64,000 nt of DNA from Akkermansiaceae bacterium (GCA_017798145.1 CP059069.1:2217226-2281225), one strand, 5' to 3'. Numbered from the stretch's first letter, positions 8,138 through 16,597 are shown. Numbers and translations are program-made. The notes: generated by a model not told the origin, from the letters alone.

Positions 8138-8416
8138 TTATTCGTCATCGTTATTCTTACGCGATCTTAGCGAAGAATAGTGAACTGCCCAATACAACGC
8201 CAATCCAGCAATGCCAAATACAAAGGCGAGCAAGCCCCAGAACAGCGGTATGAATAAAAATGGATCTTCGGACTCAAACTCGGACTCCAGCCTCTTCGCA
8301 TCGTTACTAACGACAAATGCCATAATTATGTGAACGATCAGGATGAGTGCTCCATAAGCGACTGCGACCGCCCCAAGGCCTTCCCCGCTGATTACTGGAA
8401 TTCCGAATGAGTTCAT
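8138..8416 (-). CDS. C16: two-pass membrane protein
   Basis: 92 residues with membrane segments at about 13-34 and 53-74 and a polar acidic loop between. Its leader of about 60 bases after attC16 is longer than usual. Function unknown. Confidence 0.65.
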   Translation of the reverse strand: MNSFGIPVISGEGLGAVAVAYGALILIVHIIMAFVVSNDAKRLESEFESEDPFLFIPLFWGLLAFVFGIAGLALYWAVHYSSLRSRKNNDDE

Positions 8417-8474
8417 GATTTATTTTGTGTTGGTTATCGGGTTGCGGCTACGAATGCTCTTTTCTTATTTATTT

Positions 8475-8561
8475 GCCGAACGTTAAAGGAATACCGCGCC
8501 GGTGCGACGCTCAACTTGATCAGACTGCTTCCTCGGCGTCGGTATCTCCGCCTTGTTCGGG
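8475..8561 (-). repeat. attC16
   Basis: 79-bp core with the covarying arms ATACCGCGCC and GTCGGTATCT. Belongs to C17. Confidence 0.9.
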
Positions 8562-8591
8562 TTCTTCATTGTCTTCGGAAGGAGGTGATGC

Positions 8592-9107
8592 GTGAAAACT
8601 ACGAAACCGAAATGCGGATATTGTGGTGAAGTGTCAAAATGGGGATACTACAATATGGACGGACAAAAGATCTGCGACGATTGCGGCGACTTCGTGAGGA
8701 GTGCTACGCTAGAGCCTAGATCTCGGATCAAGCCCGTGATAGGAACATGCGGCGGAGATGAACGTCCTAAGCAACTCGCGGTCAAACCAAGTCTTCTCGG
8801 AAAGGTGCATCACCCAATAAACGATCTGAGAATGAGTGGAGCAAGAATCCAGGTCGATGTCGTAATCAGCGCCATCAGGGTCGAGAACGAGATTCCCGCC
8901 TTCTATCTTAGATCTAGGGCTATCTATTCGCGAATTGAACTTATCAAGGAAGTTGTCAGCAAGTTCTTTGGAGTCTGTCATAAGTGGATACGTTGTTTTA
9001 GAAATTTCTTATCGAACGTCAAAGGCCTGGCACCCGCTACCGGGAGCGCCCCTCCGCACCAGGTTGAGGTTTGTCACTACCATCAGACTTCGACTCGGGG
9101 CGGGTAG
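8592..9107 (+). CDS. C17a: zinc-ribbon protein on the opposite strand
   Basis: A GTG start at 8592 is preceded by a strong Shine-Dalgarno GGAGGTGA (8581-8588), which is exceptional in this array. The product opens MKTTKPKCGYCGEVSK... with CGYCG and CDDCG, a zinc ribbon of about 40 residues. After about residue 45 the frame overlaps C17b antisense and stays open through attC17 to 9107, so the true end is uncertain. Confidence 0.5.
   Translation: MKTTKPKCGYCGEVSKWGYYNMDGQKICDDCGDFVRSATLEPRSRIKPVIGTCGGDERPKQLAVKPSLLGKVHHPINDLRMSGARIQVDVVISAIRVENEIPAFYLRSRAIYSRIELIKEVVSKFFGVCHKWIRCFRNFLSNVKGLAPATGSAPPHQVEVCHYHQTSTRGG
8709..8981 (-). CDS. C17b: small acidic protein, unknown
   Basis: 90 residues: an N-terminal helix, GADYDIDLDSCST, and a C-terminal pattern IVYWVMHLSEKTWFDRELL that looks like a conserved family of small cytosolic proteins. 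Convergent with and overlapping C17a. Unnamed. Confidence 0.55.
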   Translation of the reverse strand: MTDSKELADNFLDKFNSRIDSPRSKIEGGNLVLDPDGADYDIDLDSCSTHSQIVYWVMHLSEKTWFDRELLRTFISAACSYHGLDPRSRL

Positions 9108-9135
9108 CGGGTTGCCCAGTGCCGCCTTGTTCGGC
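9011..9135 (-). repeat. attC17 (long type)
   Basis: 117-bp core with an extended stem: GGCCTGGCACCCGCTACC pairs imperfectly with GGTAGCGGGTTGCCCAGTGCC. It differs in sequence from the other classes. It codes the 33-residue tail of C18. Confidence 0.88.
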
Positions 9136-9546
9136 TTCTTTGTGCGGATTGTAGATCACGGCTAGCCTGTTCTCCAGTATGATAATCTTCTTCGCAAATT
9201 GCTCACGCAGTAGCTTAGTCTTCTCCTCATCTATCCCTTGAAGAACGATCTCATTTTTGTTCGTTCGTTCACCCTCCTTAAAAACTACACGAGTCCGCAT
9301 CATCTCTCTGAGTTGTTGAATCGCATATGATACCCTAACGCCCTCAGGAACCTTGTCGCTGGCCATGAAGTGCTGTAAAGACCATTTAGCATTGTTCAGT
9401 GCAGCTTTGCGTTGGCCTTCAGGACTTCGATCTAGTCCATTGTTAAAGCCAATGAATCCCGGGAGCGTCTGCTGCATAATCTCGTCCGCAGTTTCTGCGC
9501 TGCTGATAATGCATGATGCGAGGAAGATGATTGAGAGAGTCTTCAT
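9037..9546 (-). CDS. C18: exported protein with long attC tail
   Basis: 169 residues from the ATG at 9546. The signal sequence MKTLSIIFLASCIISSAETA could be read as a short lipoprotein signal (Cys12) or an ordinary signal cut after AETA. A helical domain follows, and the C-terminal 33 residues or so are encoded in the long attC17 and are rich in Pro, Ser and Arg. Function unknown. Confidence 0.65.
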   Translation of the reverse strand: MKTLSIIFLASCIISSAETADEIMQQTLPGFIGFNNGLDRSPEGQRKAALNNAKWSLQHFMASDKVPEGVRVSYAIQQLREMMRTRVVFKEGERTNKNEIVLQGIDEEKTKLLREQFAKKIIILENRLAVIYNPHKEAEQGGTGQPATRPESKSDGSDKPQPGAEGRSR

Positions 9547-9553
9547 GTTTTCT

Positions 9554-9642
9554 GCCGAACGTCTAAGGAATGGCGGCGCCGGGGTCAACTCCCAAAATGA
9601 TCAGACGGCTTCCTCGGCGTCGCCATCTCCGACTTGTTCGGT
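9554..9642 (-). repeat. attC18
   Basis: Standard 81-bp class. Encodes the tail of C19. Confidence 0.93.
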
Positions 9643-9935
9643 TGTTTTTTGGATTCAAGGCGCTCTTTAACCAGGAAGAAAGGTAGCCACAATAGACTCC
9701 AATTCGACAGATCTAGGAGTGGGATAATAAACATCCATTCAGCGGGACGAAGGGGATAAATCAAGTATGCCGCTATTGTCGCAATCACTGACATGATTGG
9801 CACCATCGAGCTATGCTTGTCGATTCCTCGATTTTTGTTTCGAGTGCTTACGACCACCGCGATCCAGTTCATCAATACGACGAATATGGCAAAAAGTAGC
9901 AGCGCGACTGCTAAAACGATGCGGGCAGTAATCAT
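9585..9935 (-). CDS. C19: membrane protein with attC-encoded tail
   Basis: 116 residues. Three membrane segments (about 6-28, 45-60 and 66-90) are followed by a basic loop and the attC18-encoded tail NKSEMATPRKPSDHFGS. Function unknown. Confidence 0.7.
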   Translation of the reverse strand: MITARIVLAVALLLFAIFVVLMNWIAVVVSTRNKNRGIDKHSSMVPIMSVIATIAAYLIYPLRPAEWMFIIPLLDLSNWSLLWLPFFLVKERLESKKQPNKSEMATPRKPSDHFGS

Positions 9936-9945
9936 CTATTTTCTT

Positions 9946-10032
9946 ACCGAACGCACAAGGAATCCGGCTCCGGGATGGAGCCGGAAATCATCACACAGCT
10001 TCACCGGAGTCCGGATCTCCGACTTGTTAGGC
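9946..10032 (-). repeat. attC19
   Basis: 79-bp core with its own arms, CCGGCTCCGG and CCGGAGTCCGG. Stem pairing is kept although the sequence differs from the standard. Belongs to C20. Confidence 0.88.
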
Positions 10033-10055
10033 TTCTTCCGAACCGCCAGAAAACT

Positions 10056-10313
10056 ATGACCACAAAATACGACATCAAAAGAGGCGAGGTTCATCTCGCG
10101 AAATACGGACACAACCCCATCCCGCTGGACATCATCGACGTGCTGGAAAGAAAGGATGGTGAAACGATGATCCGGCACAATTACGGGTGGGAATCGCTCA
10201 CCGAGTTTATGACTAGGCGTCCCGCTAGAATGGGGCGCATCCGCAAAATCCTCGGCATCCGATGCGGGGTCATTCGTGAGCCTAACGTTATAGGAATGGC
10301 GGCGCCGGTGTAA
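10056..10313 (+). CDS. C20: basic protein reading toward intI
   Basis: 85 residues from the ATG at 10056, MTTKYDIKRGEVHLAKYGHNPIP..., with a basic helix near the end. It terminates NVIGMAAPV in attC20, so here attC is translated in the reverse direction. The opposite strand has only a weak competing frame. Function unknown; possibly a prophage-type small protein. Confidence 0.5.
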   Translation: MTTKYDIKRGEVHLAKYGHNPIPLDIIDVLERKDGETMIRHNYGWESLTEFMTRRPARMGRIRKILGIRCGVIREPNVIGMAAPV

Positions 10314-10368
10314 ACTTCCAATTTAATCAGACGGCTTCCTCGGCGTCGCCATCTCCGACTTGTTCGCC
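10280..10368 (-). repeat. attC20
   Basis: Standard 81-bp class. Belongs to C21. Confidence 0.93.
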
Positions 10369-10380
10369 TTGTTGTTTTCG

Positions 10381-10752
10381 TTATTGAAGCAGGTCTTCGA
10401 GCTCATCCTCGCCACACCAGTCTTCGGTATCCCGCAAAACAACATCCCGTAAGAACGCGAAAAGGCTCGGATGCTTAGAGTTCACAAGGCGCGAATGAGT
10501 TGAGCCGTTAAAGGATGGATGAAAGTAGACGACTTGATCTGTAATCTTCTCTCCGTCTAATGCAAATCCTGCGAAATCGTCGCAATCTTGCCGTGCCGCA
10601 AATACACGCACTCGATCGCCAGTCGCCGACTCCTGGGCGCACGCCTTCTCTGCCGACTCACCCTCATCGGAATCGAAGAAGCGCCAAGGTCGGAGTTCTG
10701 AAACGCCATTGGCAAGGATCCAGCGTAGGGCTAATGACGACTGATGACTCAT
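10381..10752 (-). CDS. C21: possible SUKH-like immunity protein
   Basis: 123 residues. It contains RPWRFFDSDE, VFAARQDCDDFAGFAL, VVYFHPSF and a C-terminal helix FLRDVVLRDTEDW. The order of a PW motif, an alternating strand with Asp-Asp-Phe and a closing helix is like SUKH/SMI1-fold immunity proteins. The start at 10752 has the leader CCACAAAATG. Tentative. Confidence 0.5.
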   Translation of the reverse strand: MSHQSSLALRWILANGVSELRPWRFFDSDEGESAEKACAQESATGDRVRVFAARQDCDDFAGFALDGEKITDQVVYFHPSFNGSTHSRLVNSKHPSLFAFLRDVVLRDTEDWCGEDELEDLLQ

Positions 10753-10757
10753 TTTGT

Positions 10758-10847
10758 GGCGAACGTCTAAGGAATGGCGGCGCCGGGGTCAACTTCCAAA
10801 AATGATCAAACGGCTTCCTCGGCGTCGCCATCTCCGACTTGTTCGCA
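10758..10847 (-). repeat. attC21
   Basis: 82-bp core, standard class with one extra A in the loop. Confidence 0.92.
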
Positions 10848-10887
10848 TTCTTCGTTATTAGTCGTGAGAGTAAGATCTGATTGGGGA

Positions 10888-11232
10888 CTAATGTTGGCTC
10901 CATGCCTGATACACCTTGCCAATCTCATTTGCGGATACTTCATTGATTGGGTAGCGATCTGAACGAGCTATATCCGATGTGTGCCATAGTTTGGTATCGA
11001 GGAGGTGTAGCGGTAGGAATACTGTTGTCATAGATCCATCCCATCGAAAGTCTTCCACAAAGCCTCGGGGTGCCCACGTATACCACTTGACTCCGTTCAA
11101 TCCGATGTGCGATGGCTCATAACGTCCTTGTATGCTAAGGAAAAAATAGCTGACAACGTAAAATCCAACGGCCGCGCCGAGACTAAACACAATCCGTCGC
11201 CTGGTGAAAAATCGAGGTCTGGGAGCTGTCAT
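10888..11232 (-). CDS. C22: single-pass membrane or exported protein
   Basis: 114 residues from the ATG at 11232. A basic N-terminus (TAPRPRFFTRRR) is followed by a membrane segment (IVFSLGAAVGFYVVSYFFL) and a polar domain. An upstream in-frame start lies inside attC22 and is unlikely. Function unknown. Confidence 0.65.
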   Translation of the reverse strand: MTAPRPRFFTRRRIVFSLGAAVGFYVVSYFFLSIQGRYEPSHIGLNGVKWYTWAPRGFVEDFRWDGSMTTVFLPLHLLDTKLWHTSDIARSDRYPINEVSANEIGKVYQAWSQH

Positions 11233-11238
11233 GTTTTT

Positions 11239-11327
11239 CGCGAACGTTAGAGGAATGGCGGCGGCGGGGTCAACTTCCAATATCATCAGACGGCTTCCTC
11301 GCCGTCGCCATCTCCGCCTTGTTCAGC
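11239..11327 (-). repeat. attC22 (GCGGCG class)
   Basis: 81-bp core where the usual GCGCCGG/CTCGGCG pair is replaced by GCGGCGG/CTCGCCG, a double compensatory change. Belongs to the 190-bp repeat cassette C23. Confidence 0.93.
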
Positions 11328-11511
11328 ATCTTTTGGACTCCGCATGATCCTGGCGCTCCCGAACTCGTGGGAACACGCAAGCCGAGCCATCGAATCACGA
11401 ACGGCTTTCGCCTAAAGGAATTCATTCGTCACGTCTGGAACTTCCGAAACCTCGTCGATCCGCCGCCACGGAGCATTATCTTTCCTCTGCGATCCAAGCG
11501 ATTCTTTCTTG
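11328..11511. repeat. C23: 190-bp repeat cassette, copy A
   Basis: First of seven near-identical short cassettes. No leftward gene spans it; this copy has a stop in the leftward frame. Its middle (GGAATTCATTCGTCACGTCT onward, about 75 bp) is almost invariant across the copies. Coding status unknown. Confidence 0.8.
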
Positions 11512-11599
11512 GCTGAACGTCAAAGGAGAGCCGCGCCGGGAAGGAGGCTCGAAATGATCAGACGGCTTCCTCGGCGTCGGCTCCTCCGACTTGTTCTGC
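11512..11599 (-). repeat. attC23
   Basis: 80-bp core, GAGCCGCGCC class as attC2. Belongs to C24. Confidence 0.92.
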
Positions 11600-11620
11600 C
11601 TCTTTCTTTATTGCGGTGGG

Positions 11621-12025
11621 TCATGGCTGTGGAACGAAAGCTCCAATGGCCATGGATGCCAATGACAATACGAATCCAAGATAAAACAATCGAACGATGC
11701 GAGCTTCGGACTTGGTCAGGTCAATTATTGAAGTTGCCTCCCAGCCGTCTTTATCAGGGTATTTCTCTAGATTGCCCCACAGGTGGCGTGCTAATCGCTG
11801 TGAAGCGTTCGCCTCAAATGAAATGCAGTAAGATCCGGTGATAATCGAAACGACAATCATGCAGATTGAAATCTTAAACGCTACCGGGTGCATGGACGTA
11901 TGCTGTGCGAAAGCAACCAACACGGTGAGGCTTCCGGCTAATAGTCCGGTAAGAAACCGAACCCATGCTAGAAGTGATCTCAGACCGTTCAGCGTTAATT
12001 CGTGGATGACTTGCGATTGCTTCAT
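11621..12025 (-). CDS. C24: membrane protein, unknown
   Basis: 134 residues. Membrane segments lie at about 21-40, 48-68 and 112-130, with a soluble loop containing WGNLEKYPDKDGWEATSI. The start at 12025 follows CAAATAAATG. Function unknown. Confidence 0.7.
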   Translation of the reverse strand: MKQSQVIHELTLNGLRSLLAWVRFLTGLLAGSLTVLVAFAQHTSMHPVAFKISICMIVVSIITGSYCISFEANASQRLARHLWGNLEKYPDKDGWEATSIIDLTKSEARIVRLFYLGFVLSLASMAIGAFVPQP

Positions 12026-12031
12026 TTATTT

Positions 12032-12120
12032 GCAGAACGTCTAAGGAATGGCGGCGCCGGGGTCAACTTCCAAAATGATCAGACGGCTTCCTCGGCGTCG
12101 CCATCTCCGCCTTGTTCGCT
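12032..12120 (-). repeat. attC24
   Basis: Standard 81-bp class. Belongs to C25. Confidence 0.93.
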
Positions 12121-12123
12121 TTT

Positions 12124-12381
12124 TTATTGTTTCGGTTCGCTTGGGAGTCGCTTCAGGTTCTTCACGTATCTCTCATTACTGAATTCGCCCTGATTCTGCA
12201 AAAGGTCAAAAACTTCGATGCTGATTGCTTGGGCAATGTAAACCTTGGCATCATCTTCTGATATTCCTTGATTCATCAAACGCGCCAAGGTTTCCCGCGC
12301 TTCTGGTGGGTCGTTATTCTCCAGTTGGTTTTCAACTGTTTCGATAAATGCCGCTTTTAGATGTGGGTTGTGATCGTCCAT
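12124..12381 (-). CDS. C25: small helical protein of a widespread unnamed type
   Basis: 85 residues, all helical by eye. It has NPHLKAAFIETVENQLENND, PPEARETLARLMNQGISEDDA and a C-terminal RYVKNLKRLP. This order looks like a conserved family of small bacterial proteins of unknown function. Soluble. Ends just before attC24. Confidence 0.6.
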   Translation of the reverse strand: MDDHNPHLKAAFIETVENQLENNDPPEARETLARLMNQGISEDDAKVYIAQAISIEVFDLLQNQGEFSNERYVKNLKRLPSEPKQ

Positions 12382-12393
12382 TTCTCTTTCATT

Positions 12394-12482
12394 AGCGAAC
12401 GTCTAAGGAATGGCGGCGCCGGGGTCAACTTCCAAAATGATCAGACGGCTTCCTCGGCGTCGCCATCTCCGGCTTGTTCTCC
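12394..12482 (-). repeat. attC25
   Basis: Standard 81-bp class. Encodes the tail of C26. Confidence 0.93.
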
Positions 12483-12881
12483 TTCTTTTGCTGTCTGACA
12501 TGTTGAGTGCTTCTTGGCTAAAATGCTTAGCACGTTGTATCCAGCAGTTGGGATATCGTCATTCTCTGAAATCGCTTGTGGCCAATCCCACCAAGGATCG
12601 ACTTCACCGATAATCTCACCGCCACTCATCAAAAATCGTCTTGATATGAGCGAATCGCGTCTCAATCACCTCCCGCTTCTCAATCTGCGATGCAGTGGGT
12701 GGCGCATCACCAGTCCAGTTCAGAAGTCCGGCAAGAAACGATCGGGTTTGCCGCTTGCCGTCTCTATTCAAATGCAGTGAGAGGACTACTCCGCAACCGA
12801 ACCGACCTTCATCAATCGGAATGCTCCAAAAATGCCCCCGGCTTCAAATGGCTAGTCGACTTGGGGGGCGAAAGTCTTCAT
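12441..12881 (-). pseudogene. C26: Imm26-like protein broken by three homopolymer indels
   Basis: As written, translation from the ATG at 12881 stops after nine codons. Removing one base from each of three runs (six G at 12863-12868, five A at 12828-12832 and five A at 12631-12635) gives one frame of about 145 residues. It contains LKPGAFWSIPIDEGRFGCGV, typical of Imm26 immunity proteins (IPL-DG-G-V pattern), then HIKTILMSGGEIIGEVDP and the attC25 tail EQAGDGDAEEAV. Either decayed or an assembly artefact. Confidence 0.65.
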
Positions 12882-12886
12882 TTATT

Positions 12887-12975
12887 GGAGAACGTCTAAG
12901 GAATGGCGGCGCCGGGGTCAACTTCCAAAATGATCAGACGGCTTCCTCGGCGTCGCCATCTCCGACTTGTTAGCC
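12887..12975 (-). repeat. attC26
   Basis: Standard 81-bp class. Belongs to C27. Confidence 0.93.
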
Positions 12976-12987
12976 TTTGTTGGTTGA

Positions 12988-13500
12988 TTAGTAGTCGACC
13001 GTCAGCGCTTCAAAGGTTCCGACCTTGATTCCTTCGTCACGCCACGAACCTTCAATCTCTTGAATGTCTTTCTTGATCTGTTCGAGTCCGCCTAACCAAC
13101 CACGGTAGACCATCTTCACCGGAAGCCGTTCGCTGAGCGTCTTAACGGACTTGATGAAGTGCTCACTACGCTCTATCGGATTCCTCAGAACGTTGTAGCC
13201 CAAGCGAATCCCATCAAACGGCCCCGGGTGGTGGTGCACGATCTCTCCATCGACGAGCGGGAACAGCCAGACGGCAACGTCGTCGCCCTCACCTGAGATC
13301 GTCTGCACTCCGAAGTAGTCATCGACCTGCGAGAATTGGAGATCCTCGAACTGCTTGAAATCGAAGCGCCCCGATGGAGGGAAGTTCGGGTTCTCGTATC
13401 CACATATCGTGAACAGATCTCCGAACCCTGGGCGATCATCACCGAACAGGAGATCGACCACGATACCTTCGTAACGTGCGGAATCAGGAAGATCGTCCAT
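12988..13500 (-). CDS. C27: acidic soluble protein, unknown
   Basis: 170 residues without signal or membrane segment. It has DLLFGDDRPGFGDLFTICGY, VAVWLFPLVDGEIVHHHPGP and a long C-terminal helical part. The overall look is of an immunity or accessory protein, but no family is recognised. Intact and well formed. Confidence 0.65.
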   Translation of the reverse strand: MDDLPDSARYEGIVVDLLFGDDRPGFGDLFTICGYENPNFPPSGRFDFKQFEDLQFSQVDDYFGVQTISGEGDDVAVWLFPLVDGEIVHHHPGPFDGIRLGYNVLRNPIERSEHFIKSVKTLSERLPVKMVYRGWLGGLEQIKKDIQEIEGSWRDEGIKVGTFEALTVDY

Positions 13501-13513
13501 CGTGATGTTTTTG

Positions 13514-13602
13514 GGCTAACGTCTAAGGAATGGCGGCGCCGGGGTCAACTTCCAAAATGATCAGACGGCTTCCTCGGCGTCGCCATCTCCGCCTTGTTGG
13601 GC
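13514..13602 (-). repeat. attC27
   Basis: Standard 81-bp class. Belongs to C28. Confidence 0.93.
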
Positions 13603-13629
13603 TTTTCAGTTAAGAAGCTAGGTCTGGAA

Positions 13630-14202
13630 CTACTCTTCAGTGGTCTTAGCGAAGTCCATCCGGACTCTCCTGCCGGCAAATATCGCAGGTCGGATCTCTA
13701 CTGACAATACCTCCTTGCCCTCCGCGAAATCGCTCAGATTACTCCACTGACTAAACGGTGCAATCGACAGGATCACAGACTGCCCCGGATCAAGCTCAAG
13801 CCACCGAGTTCCCGCATCTTCACGCAAGTTCTCTATCTCCCCAAGTGCCTGATGATTATTGAAGGCATTCGGCACCCGGTTGCCTTCGACCCAGAGATCG
13901 TAAGACTCATCCATGCATAAACGCATCCATGAGACCTTCACTTCGTGCTTCGAAGTATTCGTCAGTCTGACCCCGAGGAGCTTCTTGTCCGATTCTACAT
14001 CGACCACAAGCTCTAGAGTCCCGCGAATGGCCTCGTAGAAGCGCTGATCTCCTTCTGCAGCCCAATTTGTCCGCTTCTCTTCGGGTGTGATCTCTTTGGT
14101 GTCGTTTTCTGGAAGTTGGGTAACCGATACCAACTCAAGTTCTCCTCCGTGCAAGCTGCACTGGATGAAAAGAGCAATTAAGATGAAGAGTCTGGAGATC
14201 AT
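13630..14202 (-). CDS. C28: exported protein, unknown
   Basis: 190 residues with an N-terminal signal (MISRLFILIALFIQCSLHGG) and a beta-sandwich-like domain (GVRLTNTSKHEVKVSWMRL). A leader of about 55 bases separates the start from attC28. The protein is probably periplasmic. No family recognised. Confidence 0.7.
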   Translation of the reverse strand: MISRLFILIALFIQCSLHGGELELVSVTQLPENDTKEITPEEKRTNWAAEGDQRFYEAIRGTLELVVDVESDKKLLGVRLTNTSKHEVKVSWMRLCMDESYDLWVEGNRVPNAFNNHQALGEIENLREDAGTRWLELDPGQSVILSIAPFSQWSNLSDFAEGKEVLSVEIRPAIFAGRRVRMDFAKTTEE

Positions 14203-14255
14203 TTCTATTGAATGTATGACGCCGCTCTAGCCCAAGGTGGAGCAGCATATTTGAT

Positions 14256-14344
14256 GCCCAACGTCTAAGGAATGGCGGCGCCGGGGTCAACTTCCAAATT
14301 GATCAGACGGCTTCCTCGGCGTCGCCATCTCCGCCTTGTTATGC
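14256..14344 (-). repeat. attC28
   Basis: Standard 81-bp class. Belongs to C29. Confidence 0.93.
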
Positions 14345-14347
14345 TTT

Positions 14348-14782
14348 TTATTCGTCTGATTTGAATTCGATGCCCGCGACATTCTCTTCGGGAATCCAAA
14401 GCTTCCGCCCCGACCTCAATTCGATCACGATGTAGTCTGAAACAATTCGAGCTTCGCGGCCAGTGAGGTCTTGGTCGGGAATCTGATTGATCAGTGTAAT
14501 CTGCTCAATAATCCCATCCTCGACTGTGGATGTTCTACCACCCAAAATCAGCTTGTATCCGAGTGGGATGCCAATCAAAAACACGGCAAGAAAGCCGATT
14601 GGGAATAGGAAGGCAGAAATCTTGCTCATCAAGGATTCAGTAGGTGGCTGTTGATAGATCGGGGGTTTATCGTTGAGACGCTTGTAGCAAGGCGCACAGT
14701 AGCCGTCGTAAATCTCCGCAGTCGATTCTAGGATCTTCGCACCGCAGGATTCGCATGAGACTCGTGGTTGAGGATCGATCAT
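14348..14782 (-). CDS. C29: zinc-ribbon membrane protein
   Basis: 144 residues from the ATG at 14782. An N-terminal zinc ribbon (CESCG ... CAPCY) is followed by a membrane segment near residues 52-76 and a C-terminal beta domain (IVSDYIVIELRSGRKLWIP). The layout resembles C1. Function unknown. Confidence 0.7.
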   Translation of the reverse strand: MIDPQPRVSCESCGAKILESTAEIYDGYCAPCYKRLNDKPPIYQQPPTESLMSKISAFLFPIGFLAVFLIGIPLGYKLILGGRTSTVEDGIIEQITLINQIPDQDLTGREARIVSDYIVIELRSGRKLWIPEENVAGIEFKSDE

Positions 14783-14792
14783 GGATTTCTTT

Positions 14793-14882
14793 GCATAACG
14801 TAATAGCAATGGCGGCGCCGGCTTGCACGCACAAAATTAATCAGACGGCTTCCTCGGCGTCGCCATCTGCGCCTTGTTGGGC
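14793..14882 (-). repeat. attC29 (GCACGCAC loop class)
   Basis: 82-bp core with the loop CTTGCACGCACAAAATTAATC, shared with attC35, 37, 52 and 59. Encodes the restored tail of C30. Confidence 0.92.
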
Positions 14883-15367
14883 TTCTTCGATCTTCGCCGA
14901 CACTATCTTGATGAGTCGATCTCGCTCACTCATCCGATCCTTCTTGAACTCAAGCCAATCTGCAAGCCAGGCAGGATCTGCAAGCCCCCCGCTCGGCTAG
15001 CAAGCCCACACAGCGAACATCATTATCGTAGGCATCAGGATGTGTAGCAACCATGGTAAGAATATTACGAAGATCTGCGAGCGCGGCATCACTCCATGCG
15101 GGAAAGACTTTAGTAAATAGGCGGTGCCTCAACCAGCAATTCTCTCGATGGAGCGCCTCGGCAATCGCTGGAGAAGCTGAATCACCGACCTCGGCGAAGT
15201 AAGCCGCAAAGGCATCTGCGACTGGCGAATCAGCAACACGCATACAGTAAACCATATCCTTGTGGACTGGCTCAATGACAGGGTAACCAAGTCTGAGTAT
15301 CCGGTTGGCTCCCTCAACGTCTGCCGCATTCTTCGGCATAAGCAGCATCAGCTCTTTTTCGAGTCAT
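14841..15367 (-). pseudogene. C30: DUF5071-like protein with two homopolymer indels
   Basis: An open piece (14950-15348) reads LMPKNAADVEGANRILRLGYPVIEPV...CWLRHRLFTKVFP, matching DUF5071 proteins (helical repeats found beside SUKH/immunity genes). Removing one base from the T run at 15355-15359 restores a start at 15367 (MTRKELMLLMPKN). Removing one from the C run at 14985-14990 extends the end through attC29 with the tail QQGADGDAEEAV. The family match on both sides of each indel argues the full frame is the ancestral one. Confidence 0.7.
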
Positions 15368-15376
15368 AGGTTTCTT

Positions 15377-15464
15377 GCAGAACGTTAGAGTAATCCCGCG
15401 CCGCGATGAAGCCCGAATTTCATCAGACGGGTTCCTCGGCGTCGGGATCTACGCCTTGTTATGC
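15377..15464 (-). repeat. attC30
   Basis: 80-bp core with the covarying arms AATCCCGCGCC and GTCGGGATCT. Belongs to C31. Confidence 0.9.
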
Positions 15465-15476
15465 TTCTTTTGTTTA

Positions 15477-15938
15477 TTAGGTAGCGGTCGTATTACCGCC
15501 AAGGAAGTTGACAAATTGGGTGATCCGATAGGTGGAATTATCGTGGATCATGAGAGAACGATATGCGAAGGGAGTGTCCCCGTTGGGGTCGGTGCCCTGA
15601 AACTCCTTCCAAGCGGCATCGAGGCGATCCTGTCTAAATGGAAAAACCAAAAGAGCACGATAGCGGTAATACGCAGACAAAGCCTCATCCATATAGACAG
15701 TCCACGGTTCGCTTCCTCTATCCCCGCCAGCGGTGCTCTTGCCTTGCTTGAGGTGAACTCCCATCCGGACGACGACGCTACGAAGGTTGTGTCGAGCGAC
15801 CTCCGCAGACTGCCAGTAGATAAACCATCCAGTCACAAGCCCGCAAACTCCCCCGCCGAGGATAGCACCGATGAGTCCGCTCAACAGAAGGCTGGCAGCA
15901 CCATCAAGGCACGCGATTGTGAAGGGATAACTGGTCAT
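15477..15938 (-). CDS. C31b: membrane protein, second gene of a two-gene cassette
   Basis: 153 residues with a glycine-rich hydrophobic hairpin at about 14-42 and a soluble C-terminal domain (AAWKEFQGTDPNGDTPFAYR). It lies downstream of C31a in the same direction, and no attC separates them, so this cassette carries two genes or has lost an attC. Function unknown. Confidence 0.65.
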   Translation of the reverse strand: MTSYPFTIACLDGAASLLLSGLIGAILGGGVCGLVTGWFIYWQSAEVARHNLRSVVVRMGVHLKQGKSTAGGDRGSEPWTVYMDEALSAYYRYRALLVFPFRQDRLDAAWKEFQGTDPNGDTPFAYRSLMIHDNSTYRITQFVNFLGGNTTAT

Positions 15939-16090
15939 GGAATTGTAGTCGATGCAATTGTGGTGATCGTGATGATTGTAGTCGGAATTATTATAGAGCG
16001 GCGTGGCCTCTTCTCATCTGGGACTTCGTATTGAAGGGGGGGATATGCTAGGAGTCTTCCTGTTCCGTAGAGACACAAAAAAATGAACAC

Positions 16091-16580
16091 TCATTCGGAA
16101 ATCTTGCTGTTAAGCACCCTTATCAGTTTGTACATGTTGGCAGCCGCCTCCGCTTCCTTCTCATCTTTGAAGCTGTCTGAAACGCCGTCCAATCTCGCTC
16201 GCAAATCCGCGATGTTGGTATCGCTTAGTGCCATTTTATTGTTGATCGCGAACATTGAAAGCAGCACAGCGACATTGAGTTCCACATTCTTGTCGAAAAG
16301 GAAATGGACTTCCTTATTATTCTTGAAAACCGATAAACTACAAAGAATGTCCCTCGTCATCCGACGGGTTGTTTCTGGGTTGGAAGTCGCCAAATCAGTA
16401 ATTAGGATTCGTGCTTCCAGATATTCCTCCCTAGACATCTTATCAAAGTCCATGTCTAGAAATTTTCCTGCCTGCGCGATTTGGTATCCTTTGAACTCCG
16501 ATTTTTTCTTCCGCGTTCGCTTGCGGAGCGATAATCGCAAAAACGGAAAGGAACAGGATCGTTTGAATATTGATTTTCAT
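16091..16580 (-). pseudogene. C31a: exported protein with one homopolymer indel
   Basis: The ATG at 16580 opens a signal peptide (MKINIQTILFLSVFAII, cut near QANA) but the frame closes soon after. Removing one base from the six-T run at 16502-16507 joins it to the long open piece 16091-16540 (KSEFKGYQIAQAGKFLDMDF...), giving about 162 residues. Helical, periplasmic by inference. Confidence 0.65.
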
Positions 16581-16597
16581 TTGATGGAATTTTCTTT

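Noticed and set aside
11328..11511. Short leftward protein MNSFRRKPFVIRWLG in the 190-bp repeat
   Set aside because: Start and stops vary between copies and the invariant block does not show codon-type conservation.
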